The position numbers and the translations under genes are program-made. A DNA stretch of 13,336 nucleotides from Candidatus Latescibacterota bacterium (GTDB lineage Bacteria > Latescibacterota > UBA2968 > UBA8231). Under the pieces are notes generated by a model. It saw nothing but the letters and a program-made list of their open reading frames with translations, was not told where the DNA came from and ran no database searches. Each line of letters starts with the position of its first letter. Positions within the stretch are counted from its first letter, which is position 1. The stretch spans positions 25,572-38,907 of the forward strand of contig DPVW01000239.1 in NCBI GenBank assembly GCA_003529325.1, read 5' to 3'. This document shows, in pieces, positions 7,167 to 13,336 of the stretch.

Positions 7167-8708
7167 CGTCGCCAGGGGTGGCCCACCGGGGATCGTGATC
7201 GGTTGGCGGCTGCCATTTCTGGATGCACGTTTGGCGCTGAACGTGGCGGTGAGGTACTCCCCCAGGTGAATCGATCCGGAGATGGTGTCGTCTGTGACCG
7301 TGCCGCAAAAAAGAAAGGGCACGTGGTCCCCTGGCTGGCGCGCTGCGCTCTGTAGTTTGACGTCATCCCCTTCGACGACACCTGCCAGTTCGTGGATCGA
7401 GAACGCACTCTTGTGAGTGCCTTCGATCCAGTTGCCGTCCTGTCTGATGGCGAGCTGATGTTGACTGCTGCTGCTGTGGTAGTTGACGGTGAGGTCCCAT
7501 TCGCCAGTCAGATCGACGCTCGCCGGCTGCAGTGCCGTCGAACGGGGCACCCGGTTTTCGGTGAGGATGGCGTGAACTCTGTCGGCGACAACGACATCGT
7601 TGCCTTGTTGCATCTGACTCGGTGTGATGCGGACGGAGGCGTTGCCATCGTCGTCACCACTGCCGACGGCGACCCTGGGCGCAATTCTGGCGAAGTCCTC
7701 GGCGACCTCCGCCCCCGTGATGTGCAACTGATCCGGATTCCAGCTGATCGTCAACGAGGGTGCGCGGTTGTTGAGTCCCGTCGGGTCGCCGACCTGTGTG
7801 CTGACGCCCGGGGTGTCGCTGAGGCGCTGTGAGATGGTCTCCAGGCGCTCGAGCCAGCTCTGCCACTCGGCGTCATGGTCGCGGGTCACCCAGGCCTCCA
7901 CGGCGGCGAGCATGCCCACCATCTCCTCCTTGCCGATCTTGTCGTCGCGCCCTGGACCATGATGCGGCGAGCTGGCCTGCCACGCCGACATGAGGATGTC
8001 TTTGCGTCCGAGCACAAGTCCCGCACACTGTGGTCCGCACAGGGCTTTGCCACCGCTGTAGGCGACAATAGTGGCGCCCTGCTCCAGGTGGATGTTGGGG
8101 ATGGTGAGATTCTCCGCGGCGGCATCTACCAGAATGGGGATGTCTCTGGGATTGGCGATGCCGGCGATTACCTCAAGTGACAACGGTTGGTCCTTTGCGG
8201 AGCCGCCGCCCGTGGTCAGATAGATCATCGCCGTGCGTGGGTTGATGGCCTGCTCCAGCTCATCCGCCGTCTCTACCATGACGATGTCGACGCCCACATT
8301 GCGCACCGCATGGTCGTAGACGTTGCGCGAGTATCTGGGCACGATGACTTCCGTCTTGTCGAGTCCCCTCAGGTCCGGCACGCGAACCAGTTTCTCCGGA
8401 TCACCACCGGTCACACAGGCCGTGGTCACATGTTTGATACCGGCGGCACAACCTGAAGCGATGAGACCCCATTCCGCGCCGGTGATGCCGGCGAGTCGTT
8501 CGCCCAGGGCTGTCGCGAGTTCGTCGTATTGCACGAAGAATCCTGAAGCGGCATCCATCGCTTCCAATACTTCCGGACGTTCAACGGATCCACCGATGAT
8601 GGTGAATGTGCCCCGACAGTTGATGATGGGCTCGACACCGATGGCCTGGTAGACGTTCTGGTCAGCTGGTCTGTTTTTGAGGAAGGGGATGACGGACAGA
8701 TGTTCCAC
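7164..8708 (-). CDS. SelA/DgaE-like PLP-dependent enzyme with C-terminal beta domain
   Basis: This 514-residue protein has a fold-type I PLP core over about residues 15-390: I-N-C-R-G-T near 29-34, S-G-C-A-A-G at 85-90, L-V-D-A-A-A-E-N at 193-200 whose D195 should hold the pyridine nitrogen, and the Schiff-base lysine K221 in Y-S-G-G-K-A-L-C-G-P-Q. The G-G-K-x-x-x-G-P-Q pattern belongs to the SelA-like family that includes DgaE (D-glucosaminate-6-phosphate ammonia-lyase), so a lyase acting on an amino sugar acid or amino acid is the best guess. Residues about 398-494 (starting L-T-G-E-W-D-L-T-V) look like a separate lipocalin/calycin-like beta barrel that I do not know from DgaE. The start is a GTG with GGAG five bases upstream. 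It is the first gene of the four-gene minus-strand series and would be the promoter-proximal one. Confidence 0.82.
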   Translation of the reverse strand: MEHLSVIPFLKNRPADQNVYQAIGVEPIINCRGTFTIIGGSVERPEVLEAMDAASGFFVQYDELATALGERLAGITGAEWGLIASGCAAGIKHVTTACVTGGDPEKLVRVPDLRGLDKTEVIVPRYSRNVYDHAVRNVGVDIVMVETADELEQAINPRTAMIYLTTGGGSAKDQPLSLEVIAGIANPRDIPILVDAAAENLTIPNIHLEQGATIVAYSGGKALCGPQCAGLVLGRKDILMSAWQASSPHHGPGRDDKIGKEEMVGMLAAVEAWVTRDHDAEWQSWLERLETISQRLSDTPGVSTQVGDPTGLNNRAPSLTISWNPDQLHITGAEVAEDFARIAPRVAVGSGDDDGNASVRITPSQMQQGNDVVVADRVHAILTENRVPRSTALQPASVDLTGEWDLTVNYHSSSSQHQLAIRQDGNWIEGTHKSAFSIHELAGVVEGDDVKLQSAARQPGDHVPFLFCGTVTDDTISGSIHLGEYLTATFSAKRASRNGSRQPITIPGGPPLAT

Positions 8709-8887
8709 GGGGACTCCAGGGCAGGAGGGATCTCAGGGGCAAGTGGTTCGTTGAATTGGTGTAGGAGTAAGGCGGATTGTGCTGCTGTAAGCAAGGTGGA
8801 GCGATCGCAGAAGTGTGTGCCCCTGCCAATGACCCTATCGTTGTAACACCTCGACAACACCATCCCAACAACGGAGCGTTGCTGACC
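8709..8887. other. Divergent intergenic region (promoters expected)
   Basis: These 179 bp separate the PLP-enzyme gene (minus) from the ester hydrolase gene (plus), so promoters for both should lie here. I found no -35/-10 pair good enough to call on either strand; the nearest is a TTGCTT-17-CTTACT on the minus strand, with only three matches in each hexamer. An 8-bp palindrome gcgatcgc is at 8801-8808. Confidence 0.5.
8714..8717 (-). promoter_or_regulatory. Shine-Dalgarno deciding the GTG start at 8708
   Basis: On the minus strand GGAG lies five bases before the GTG at 8708. It is the main support for this non-ATG start of the PLP enzyme; the first residues M-E-H-L-S-V lead directly into family-like sequence. 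Confidence 0.6.
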
Positions 8888-10816
8888 ATGTCTCCAGCGA
8901 AAAAGCCCACAATACGAAAGAAAGCCTCCGCCTCCCGAGATCTGGCAAGCAGCACCGATGTGCCGCGCAAGTTCCAACAGCAAACCCCCGCCTACAATCA
9001 CACCCGCATGGAAGCCATGATCCCCATGCGGGATGGTGTGAAGCTGAACACGATCATCATGATTCCGAAGGATGGCGCGGGCAAGATGCCGATGGTGTTG
9101 ACGCGCACACCATACAACGCCTCCCGTCGTGCAGCGCGCACCGACAGTCCCGATATCGCCATGGCGCTGCCCGCCGCCGACGAGGCACTTGTGCGGGACG
9201 GTTACATCCGCGTCTACCAGGATGTGCGCGGTCGGTTCGGCTCCAAGGGTCGGTATGTGATGACGGTGCCTACGCTGGGTCCCTTCAACTCCGGCAAGGT
9301 CGACCAGGTGACCGATGCGTGGGATACGATCGAGTGGCTCGTCGCCAATGTGCCTGACAACAATGGTCGAGTCGGTACCACCGGTGTGTCATACGACGGT
9401 TTCCTCACCCTCATGTCGTTGCTCGATCCGCACCCGGCGTTGCACGCGGCGGTACCCGTCAACTCCATGGTCGACTCCTGGCTTGGGGATGACTTCTATC
9501 GGCATGGTGCGTTCCGCACGGTGATGCTGGAGTATGTCTATCGCCAGACGTCGAGTCGCAATGCCAGTCACGGGATCCCCTGGGGCTATCACGACTTCTA
9601 CAGCGCTGTGCTGGAGGCGGGTTCTATCGGCGAACTGGGCCGCCGTTACGGCGCCGACAAGCTGCCCGCCTGGAATCGTCTGCTCGAGCACCCCGCCTAC
9701 GACGACTATTGGCAGGACCAGGCGGTGCACGAGCTGTTGGAAAAAGCGCCCCGCAAGGTCCCCGTGCTCAACGTGCATAGTCTGTTCGACCAGGAGGATA
9801 TGTATGGTGCCGTGTTATCCCATGAGGTGATGGCTCGCCGGGATCGCTCCGGGGGAAAAACACACCTCGCCATCGGACCGTGGTGTCATGGTCAAGCAAC
9901 GGGGGACGGTTCCGAACTTGGCAGTCTCAAGTGGGGGGCGGACACGTCCCTGCAGTTTCGTGAGCGCATGCTCAAGCCATTCTGGGATCAACATCTTAAA
10001 CGGGTGAAACCGGCAGAGACGCTGCCACCGGTGCTGGCCTTTGAGACGGGTAGTAATGGCTGGCACAGCTACGATAGCTGGCCACCGGCGGGCAATCCCG
10101 AGCGTTTGTATCTGCAGCGCGGAGGCGGGCTGGACTTCAAACGACCCCGCAAGGGGGAGGGCTGCACGGAATACGTCTCCGATCCGGCCAAACCGGTGCC
10201 CTATCGCGTGCGGCCCATCGTACCCTCCTTCGGTGGCCAGGGCTCGACATGGCGGCGTTGGCTGGTCGACGATCAGCGGCCCTTCGCCGACCGCACTGAT
10301 GTCCTCGTCTTTGTCGGCCAGCCTCTGCAGAAGCCCCTGAGACTTGCCGGCGAGGTCGCTGCGACTTTGTTCGCCTCGGCGACGGGCACCGACGCGGATT
10401 GGGTCGTCAAGCTCATCGATCTGTATCCGAATGAGGTGCCATCACAGCCTGAACTCGGCGGTCACCAGTTCATGATCTCCGGTGACATTCTGCGTGGCCG
10501 GTATCGCGAGAGTTATTCAGAGGCGCAGCCCATTCCACCCGGCCAGGTGCTCCCGTACCGCGTCGTGATGCCCCACGTGCATCACACATTTCTACCGGGT
10601 CATCGGATCCTGGTGCAAATCCAGAGCTCCTGGTTTCCCCTGTGCGATCGCAATCCGCAGACCTTCGTCGACAACATCGCGTGGGCACAGCCGGAAGACT
10701 TCTGTACGTCGATCCACGCCATCCACCATGCCGCGGATGCAGCGAGCTTCATCGAGTTGCCCGTGCAGGCCAAGACTACGGCTGGCGGTGGATCAAAAAG
10801 ACGGCGCCACAAATGA
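8888..10816 (+). CDS. CocE/NonD-family hydrolase, alpha-amino-acid ester hydrolase-like
   Basis: This 642-residue serine hydrolase has the alpha/beta-hydrolase, cap and C-terminal jelly-roll layout of the CocE / alpha-amino-acid ester hydrolase / X-Pro dipeptidyl-peptidase family. The nucleophile is S168 in G-V-S-Y-D-G, the acid D301 in F-D-Q-E-D-M-Y-G and the base H334 in P-W-C-H-G. The spacings (133 and 33 residues) equal those I recall for the Xanthomonas citri amino-ester hydrolase triad, and D-Q-E-D-M is a hallmark of that subgroup. Y76 (R-T-P-Y) and Y169 would form the oxyanion hole. The jelly-roll domain runs from about 405 to 620. The ATG at 8888 follows GGAG at 8873-8876 with an 11-base gap; an upstream in-frame ATG at 8777 gives a cysteine-rich, unlikely N-terminus. 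There is no signal peptide, unlike many secreted relatives. The C-terminus is basic. Expected reaction: cleavage or transfer of esters or amides of alpha-amino acids; the substrate is unknown. Confidence 0.9.
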   Translation: MSPAKKPTIRKKASASRDLASSTDVPRKFQQQTPAYNHTRMEAMIPMRDGVKLNTIIMIPKDGAGKMPMVLTRTPYNASRRAARTDSPDIAMALPAADEALVRDGYIRVYQDVRGRFGSKGRYVMTVPTLGPFNSGKVDQVTDAWDTIEWLVANVPDNNGRVGTTGVSYDGFLTLMSLLDPHPALHAAVPVNSMVDSWLGDDFYRHGAFRTVMLEYVYRQTSSRNASHGIPWGYHDFYSAVLEAGSIGELGRRYGADKLPAWNRLLEHPAYDDYWQDQAVHELLEKAPRKVPVLNVHSLFDQEDMYGAVLSHEVMARRDRSGGKTHLAIGPWCHGQATGDGSELGSLKWGADTSLQFRERMLKPFWDQHLKRVKPAETLPPVLAFETGSNGWHSYDSWPPAGNPERLYLQRGGGLDFKRPRKGEGCTEYVSDPAKPVPYRVRPIVPSFGGQGSTWRRWLVDDQRPFADRTDVLVFVGQPLQKPLRLAGEVAATLFASATGTDADWVVKLIDLYPNEVPSQPELGGHQFMISGDILRGRYRESYSEAQPIPPGQVLPYRVVMPHVHHTFLPGHRILVQIQSSWFPLCDRNPQTFVDNIAWAQPEDFCTSIHAIHHAADAASFIELPVQAKTTAGGGSKRRRHK

Positions 10817-11687
10817 TGAGACCGCCCAATATGGACATGGACAGATTGCCAGGAATCTGCAGTCCCAGACCGGGCGCGACGGCGTCGATACCGACCTGCA
10901 ACACGACGGTGAAGAGTACGAGAGTGAGGAACAGCACCGAACAGCGGGAGGCGCCGATATGTTTCATCGCCACGTTGTAAGTGACCCAGGAGATGCCCAG
11001 AAACAGACCGCGCACAAACAGCAGTAGTGCCGCCAAGCCACCGGCGTCAGCGATCGTATTCAGCGAGACGTCCTCGACAAGCGCGACGGGTGTCAGCAGG
11101 GCGGCACCCAGCAACAGACCGAAACCGGTCACGAGTTGACCATCCTGGCGGTCCACAAGGGATTTCAGCAGGATGATGCCGACAGAGAAGGAGAGGACGG
11201 CCCCGAGGCTCATCAACTCGCCCAGGCCGAACTGCAGGTTGAAGGCAGCGGTGTCGAAGTTGACGACTGTGGCACCCAGAAGTGCCAGGCCCAAAGCCAG
11301 CCAGTGACGCCGCGTCCAGCGCTCGCCGAGAAAGATCACGGCCAGGGCGACGATCAAGACCACCTCCAGTCGTCCCAGTAGCGTCGTCTTGGTCGAGCCG
11401 ATGAGATCGACCGCCTTATATAGTAACAGGAAGGCAGCGGCAAAGGTCGCACTCGAGGCAACGAGCAGGCGGAACCAGTCTGCCAGCGGCCACACACGCC
11501 AGCCACGCGAGCCCTGAAGCTTCGAACTCAACAGCAGAAAAAGGCCACCCACCAGATTGGCCTGAATCGCGATACTGAGCACAGAAATCGCGTAGGCGCG
11601 CAGCAGGACTTCAGTCAGGATCAGGCCTGCCGCCCCGGCCAGGGCGGAGATCAGCACGTAGAGGGTGTAACGATATTCCAGCGTCAT
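10776..11687 (-). CDS. EamA/DMT-superfamily transporter
   Basis: This 303-residue, very hydrophobic protein has about ten membrane segments in two EamA halves. The first half ends with the classic L-L-G-R-L-E then F-L-G-E-R-W pattern around residues 104-124 (E122), followed by a helix L-A-L-G-L-A-L-L-G-A. The second half runs from about 155 to 300 and ends with a G-G-L-I-I-C-G-A helix. Members of this family export or import small metabolites such as amino acids, sugars or nucleosides in the inner membrane; specificity cannot be read from the sequence. I chose the ATG at 11687 because the first membrane segment begins just after it; the in-frame extension to 11921 reads cysteine/arginine-rich sequence over the hydrolase remnant. 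The Shine-Dalgarno is weak (CGAG). Its 3' end overlaps the convergent ester hydrolase gene by 41 bp. Confidence 0.9.
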   Translation of the reverse strand: MTLEYRYTLYVLISALAGAAGLILTEVLLRAYAISVLSIAIQANLVGGLFLLLSSKLQGSRGWRVWPLADWFRLLVASSATFAAAFLLLYKAVDLIGSTKTTLLGRLEVVLIVALAVIFLGERWTRRHWLALGLALLGATVVNFDTAAFNLQFGLGELMSLGAVLSFSVGIILLKSLVDRQDGQLVTGFGLLLGAALLTPVALVEDVSLNTIADAGGLAALLLFVRGLFLGISWVTYNVAMKHIGASRCSVLFLTLVLFTVVLQVGIDAVAPGLGLQIPGNLSMSILGGLIICGAVFLIHRQP

Positions 11688-11943
11688 CGGCTCGCAGCGG
11701 GTGTGTGTGTTGCCGGCGGCCACGCCGGACGTTGACGAATCGACCACGTACATTCTGTACCACAAAGGCGTAGCCATGCTTGGAGAAGAGGTTGGTCGAC
11801 AACAGCATCTCATCGGTAGTCGGAACCTGCACTCCCAGCTGCTCAACGACACCGTACCGCTCCTGCGAACCGGTTGTCTTCGCCCACAGAATGGAGCCCT
11901 GCAGCAGGCAGACAACGACAACGAGACGGAGGATGCAGGTCAT
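11688..11943 (-). pseudogene. Remnant of a CocE/NonD-type hydrolase (N-terminal fragment, internally deleted)
   Basis: From the ATG at 11943 the frame gives a signal-peptide-like start (hydrophobic L-V-V-V-V-C-L-L-Q-G-S-I-L-W-A), then L-G-V-Q-V-P-T-T-D-E-M-L-L-S-T-N-L-F, then directly S-K-H-G-Y-A-F-V-V-Q-N-V-R-G-R-F. The first block matches the beginning of CocE-family hydrolases (V-x-V-P-x-x-D-x-x-x-L-S-T) and the second their G-Y-x-x-V-x-Q-D-V-R-G-R-F segment. In the intact neighbour at 8888 these parts are residues 44-57 and 105-117, so about 50 residues including R-T-P-Y are missing here. After R-G-R-F the frame becomes arginine-rich and runs into the transporter gene; the Ser-Asp-His region is absent. 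A functional short secreted peptide cannot be excluded. It starts four bases after the stop of the gene upstream. Confidence 0.65.
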
Positions 11944-11947
11944 CGGT

Positions 11948-13336
11948 TTATCGATCCCAGGGGAAGGTGAAGGTCGGTTGCCGCGAAAAGCGATCTTGCG
12001 AGATGGTTAGGCGCCCACCCGAACCGGGTGCCAGACGTACGGTGAAAGCGGACCCATCTCCGGGCACGTCCACCTGCGCCCCACCCTCCACGGCGACGTT
12101 GCCCATCTTGTGCTCACTGTAGGCGCCGCCCTGAACGACGACGTGTCGTTCCCGCACGGGGTCGAGGTTGACGAGTTGTACCGTGACCTCATCATCACTC
12201 ATGTGCTCGACGAGGGCTGCGACGTCCTCCGGCAGACCGGCGCGCCGCTTCTGCGCGTCGAAGTACCGGAGGCGACAGTGCAGTGTGTGGGCGGAGCGCC
12301 CAACGGGAATGCCACCGAGCATCAGCCGCACAAGGCCCTCCGTCACGGCGGGATTGATCGAATTCATATCATCGGACAGACGGGTGTCGGGCGCTGTGTC
12401 GTCAGCAGCCATGCGCGACATGCGATCGCGCAGCTGACCGAGTCCGCGCTCGAGCTCATCTTCTGGATAGGTGGGGTTGTCCCCCCCGAGGAACTGCACC
12501 CACTTGTCGCCGGCAACACGCTGCCGGTCCGTGTCGCTCTGCGACCAGTACCAGACGTCGTGAGCACCCGGTGAAAAGGGACGCGGCCGGAAATCGTACC
12601 AACCGTCGGCGCCGTGCATGTGGGGATACACCGTCTTGCCGTCTTCTTGTTTCGCATTCTCGTTAACCTTGTCGAGCACACCACGCCAGGTGTCGACGTA
12701 GGAGGAATCTCCGGTGAGCAGTAGACCGTGGCCGAAGCCGTAGTGGGCGCGGGAATAGCAGGCGGGACGATTCGCCTTCTGTCCGGTCTGCGGCACGGTA
12801 ACGGTGAAACCCCAACCGTAACAGCCCCCCCACCAATTGCCGTCAGCGGCGCCACCGATGCTGCCGTCGAGACCGATGTTGGAGGGGATGATGCCGCCAT
12901 TGTCGTCGGTGCGCTGCATCCACGCATCGACATAGTCAACGACCCAATTCCGGTAGTGCTCTTCCCCGGTGATCATGTAGGCCACCACACCCAGGTGTGT
13001 TGCTTCAAGGTTGAGCGGACAGTCGCCAACGACGTCGGTGTACTCCTCGAAGTGGGCGAGCATCTCACCAAAGGTTCGTTCGCCGTGACCGGGGCCGAAG
13101 CGTCCTTCGATCTCGATGGGGTCCCCCGCCCAGTCGAGGCCGGTTGCCTTGCGCATCAGAGGGCCGCGAGAGCCATTGAACATGGAACGGATGACGCGGT
13201 GTTCGGGATCGTAGTTCGGGGTGGCCTTGTCGGTACCGTCATACATGGCTGCCCAGCGCCGGAAGCGCCGTTCGTAGTTGTCGTCGTATGGATCGCTCAG
13301 TCCGTACAACAGGCTGATTAAAATATTGAGTTGATT
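11948..13336 (-). CDS. Large protein of unknown family, probably carbohydrate-related, 5' end cut by window edge
   Basis: The frame is open from the right edge to a TAA at 11950-11948, giving 462 residues. A TTG at 13309 is formally a start, but codons continue upstream (L-N-I-L-I-S-L), so the N-terminus is outside. Residues roughly 20-320 are rich in aromatic and glycine turns between apparent helices, for example N-G-S-R-G-P-L-M-R-K-A-T-G-L-D-W, P-S-N-I-G-L-D-G-S-I-G-G and N-W-W-G-G-C-Y-G-W-G-F. This suggests an (alpha/alpha) toroid of the kind in polysaccharide lyases and unsaturated-glycoside hydrolases, but I cannot place it in a named family and see no catalytic motif I would defend. 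The last 80 residues alternate like a beta-sandwich (E-V-T-V-Q-L-V-N-L then R-H-V-V-V-Q-G-G). It is followed four bases later by the hydrolase remnant and then the transporter, so the three were probably one operon. Confidence 0.7.
   Translation of the reverse strand, partial: NQLNILISLLYGLSDPYDDNYERRFRRWAAMYDGTDKATPNYDPEHRVIRSMFNGSRGPLMRKATGLDWAGDPIEIEGRFGPGHGERTFGEMLAHFEEYTDVVGDCPLNLEATHLGVVAYMITGEEHYRNWVVDYVDAWMQRTDDNGGIIPSNIGLDGSIGGAADGNWWGGCYGWGFTVTVPQTGQKANRPACYSRAHYGFGHGLLLTGDSSYVDTWRGVLDKVNENAKQEDGKTVYPHMHGADGWYDFRPRPFSPGAHDVWYWSQSDTDRQRVAGDKWVQFLGGDNPTYPEDELERGLGQLRDRMSRMAADDTAPDTRLSDDMNSINPAVTEGLVRLMLGGIPVGRSAHTLHCRLRYFDAQKRRAGLPEDVAALVEHMSDDEVTVQLVNLDPVRERHVVVQGGAYSEHKMGNVAVEGGAQVDVPGDGSAFTVRLAPGSGGRLTISQDRFSRQPTFTFPWDR

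Noticed and set aside
7165..7308. N-terminal extension of the propeller protein
   Set aside because: It lies wholly within the preceding gene in another frame, is His/Arg-rich, and the TGATG junction gives a better start.
8801..8808. gcgatcgc palindrome as an operator
   Set aside because: Only eight bases, a sequence common in GC-rich genomes, and no second copy in the intergenic region.
11701..11710. (GT)5 run as a phase-variable repeat
   Set aside because: Too short, and it lies in a decayed segment rather than near a working start codon.

Overview
This 13.3 kb window of GC-rich bacterial DNA (roughly 60% G+C by eye) holds seven genes, one gene remnant and one non-coding stretch of about 460 bp. 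The families present are a five-bladed propeller glycosidase-like protein with a C-terminal beta-sandwich, a SelA/DgaE-like PLP enzyme, a CocE/NonD-type ester hydrolase and an NAD-linked formate dehydrogenase. Together they suggest an environmental heterotroph of the Planctomycetota / Latescibacterota / Poribacteria kind. That assignment is an inference from gene content; no marker gene is present.

Layout. (1) 2-568, plus strand: the C-terminal part of a PrcB_C-domain protein whose 5' end lies outside the window. (2) 569-1027: no gene. It carries two diverged copies of a structured repeat, with several small hairpins. (3) 8708 down to 1028, minus strand: four genes in tight series. In transcription order they are a SelA/DgaE-like PLP enzyme, a propeller glycosidase-like protein (joined by a TGATG stop/start overlap), a fused NuoE-NuoF-type diaphorase subunit (35 bp gap) and a molybdenum/tungsten formate dehydrogenase catalytic subunit (15 bp gap). 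The spacing supports one operon. (4) 8709-8887: the divergent intergenic region. (5) 8888-10816, plus strand: an alpha-amino-acid ester hydrolase-like protein with a complete Ser-Asp-His triad at family spacing. (6) From the right edge down to 10776, minus strand: a large protein of unknown family cut by the window edge, a remnant of a second CocE-type hydrolase, and an EamA/DMT transporter. The transporter overlaps the 3' end of the ester hydrolase gene by 41 bp.

How the parts may work together. The two formate dehydrogenase subunits carry every expected cofactor ligand and should make a soluble enzyme that oxidises formate with NAD+ (or the reverse). The active-site residue is cysteine (codon TGC), so the neighbouring SelA-like protein is not needed to supply selenocysteine; it resembles amino-sugar-acid or amino-acid lyases of the DgaE type. 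The glycosidase-like protein, ester hydrolase, transporter and unknown partial protein fit a scavenging or catabolic role for small sugar or amino compounds, with formate oxidation possibly giving NADH. The sequence does not show the substrate.

Most noteworthy are the putative operon joining a PLP lyase-like enzyme, a glycosidase-like protein and formate dehydrogenase; the C-terminal beta domain on the PLP enzyme; the internally deleted CocE remnant; and the non-coding repeat pair at the left end.
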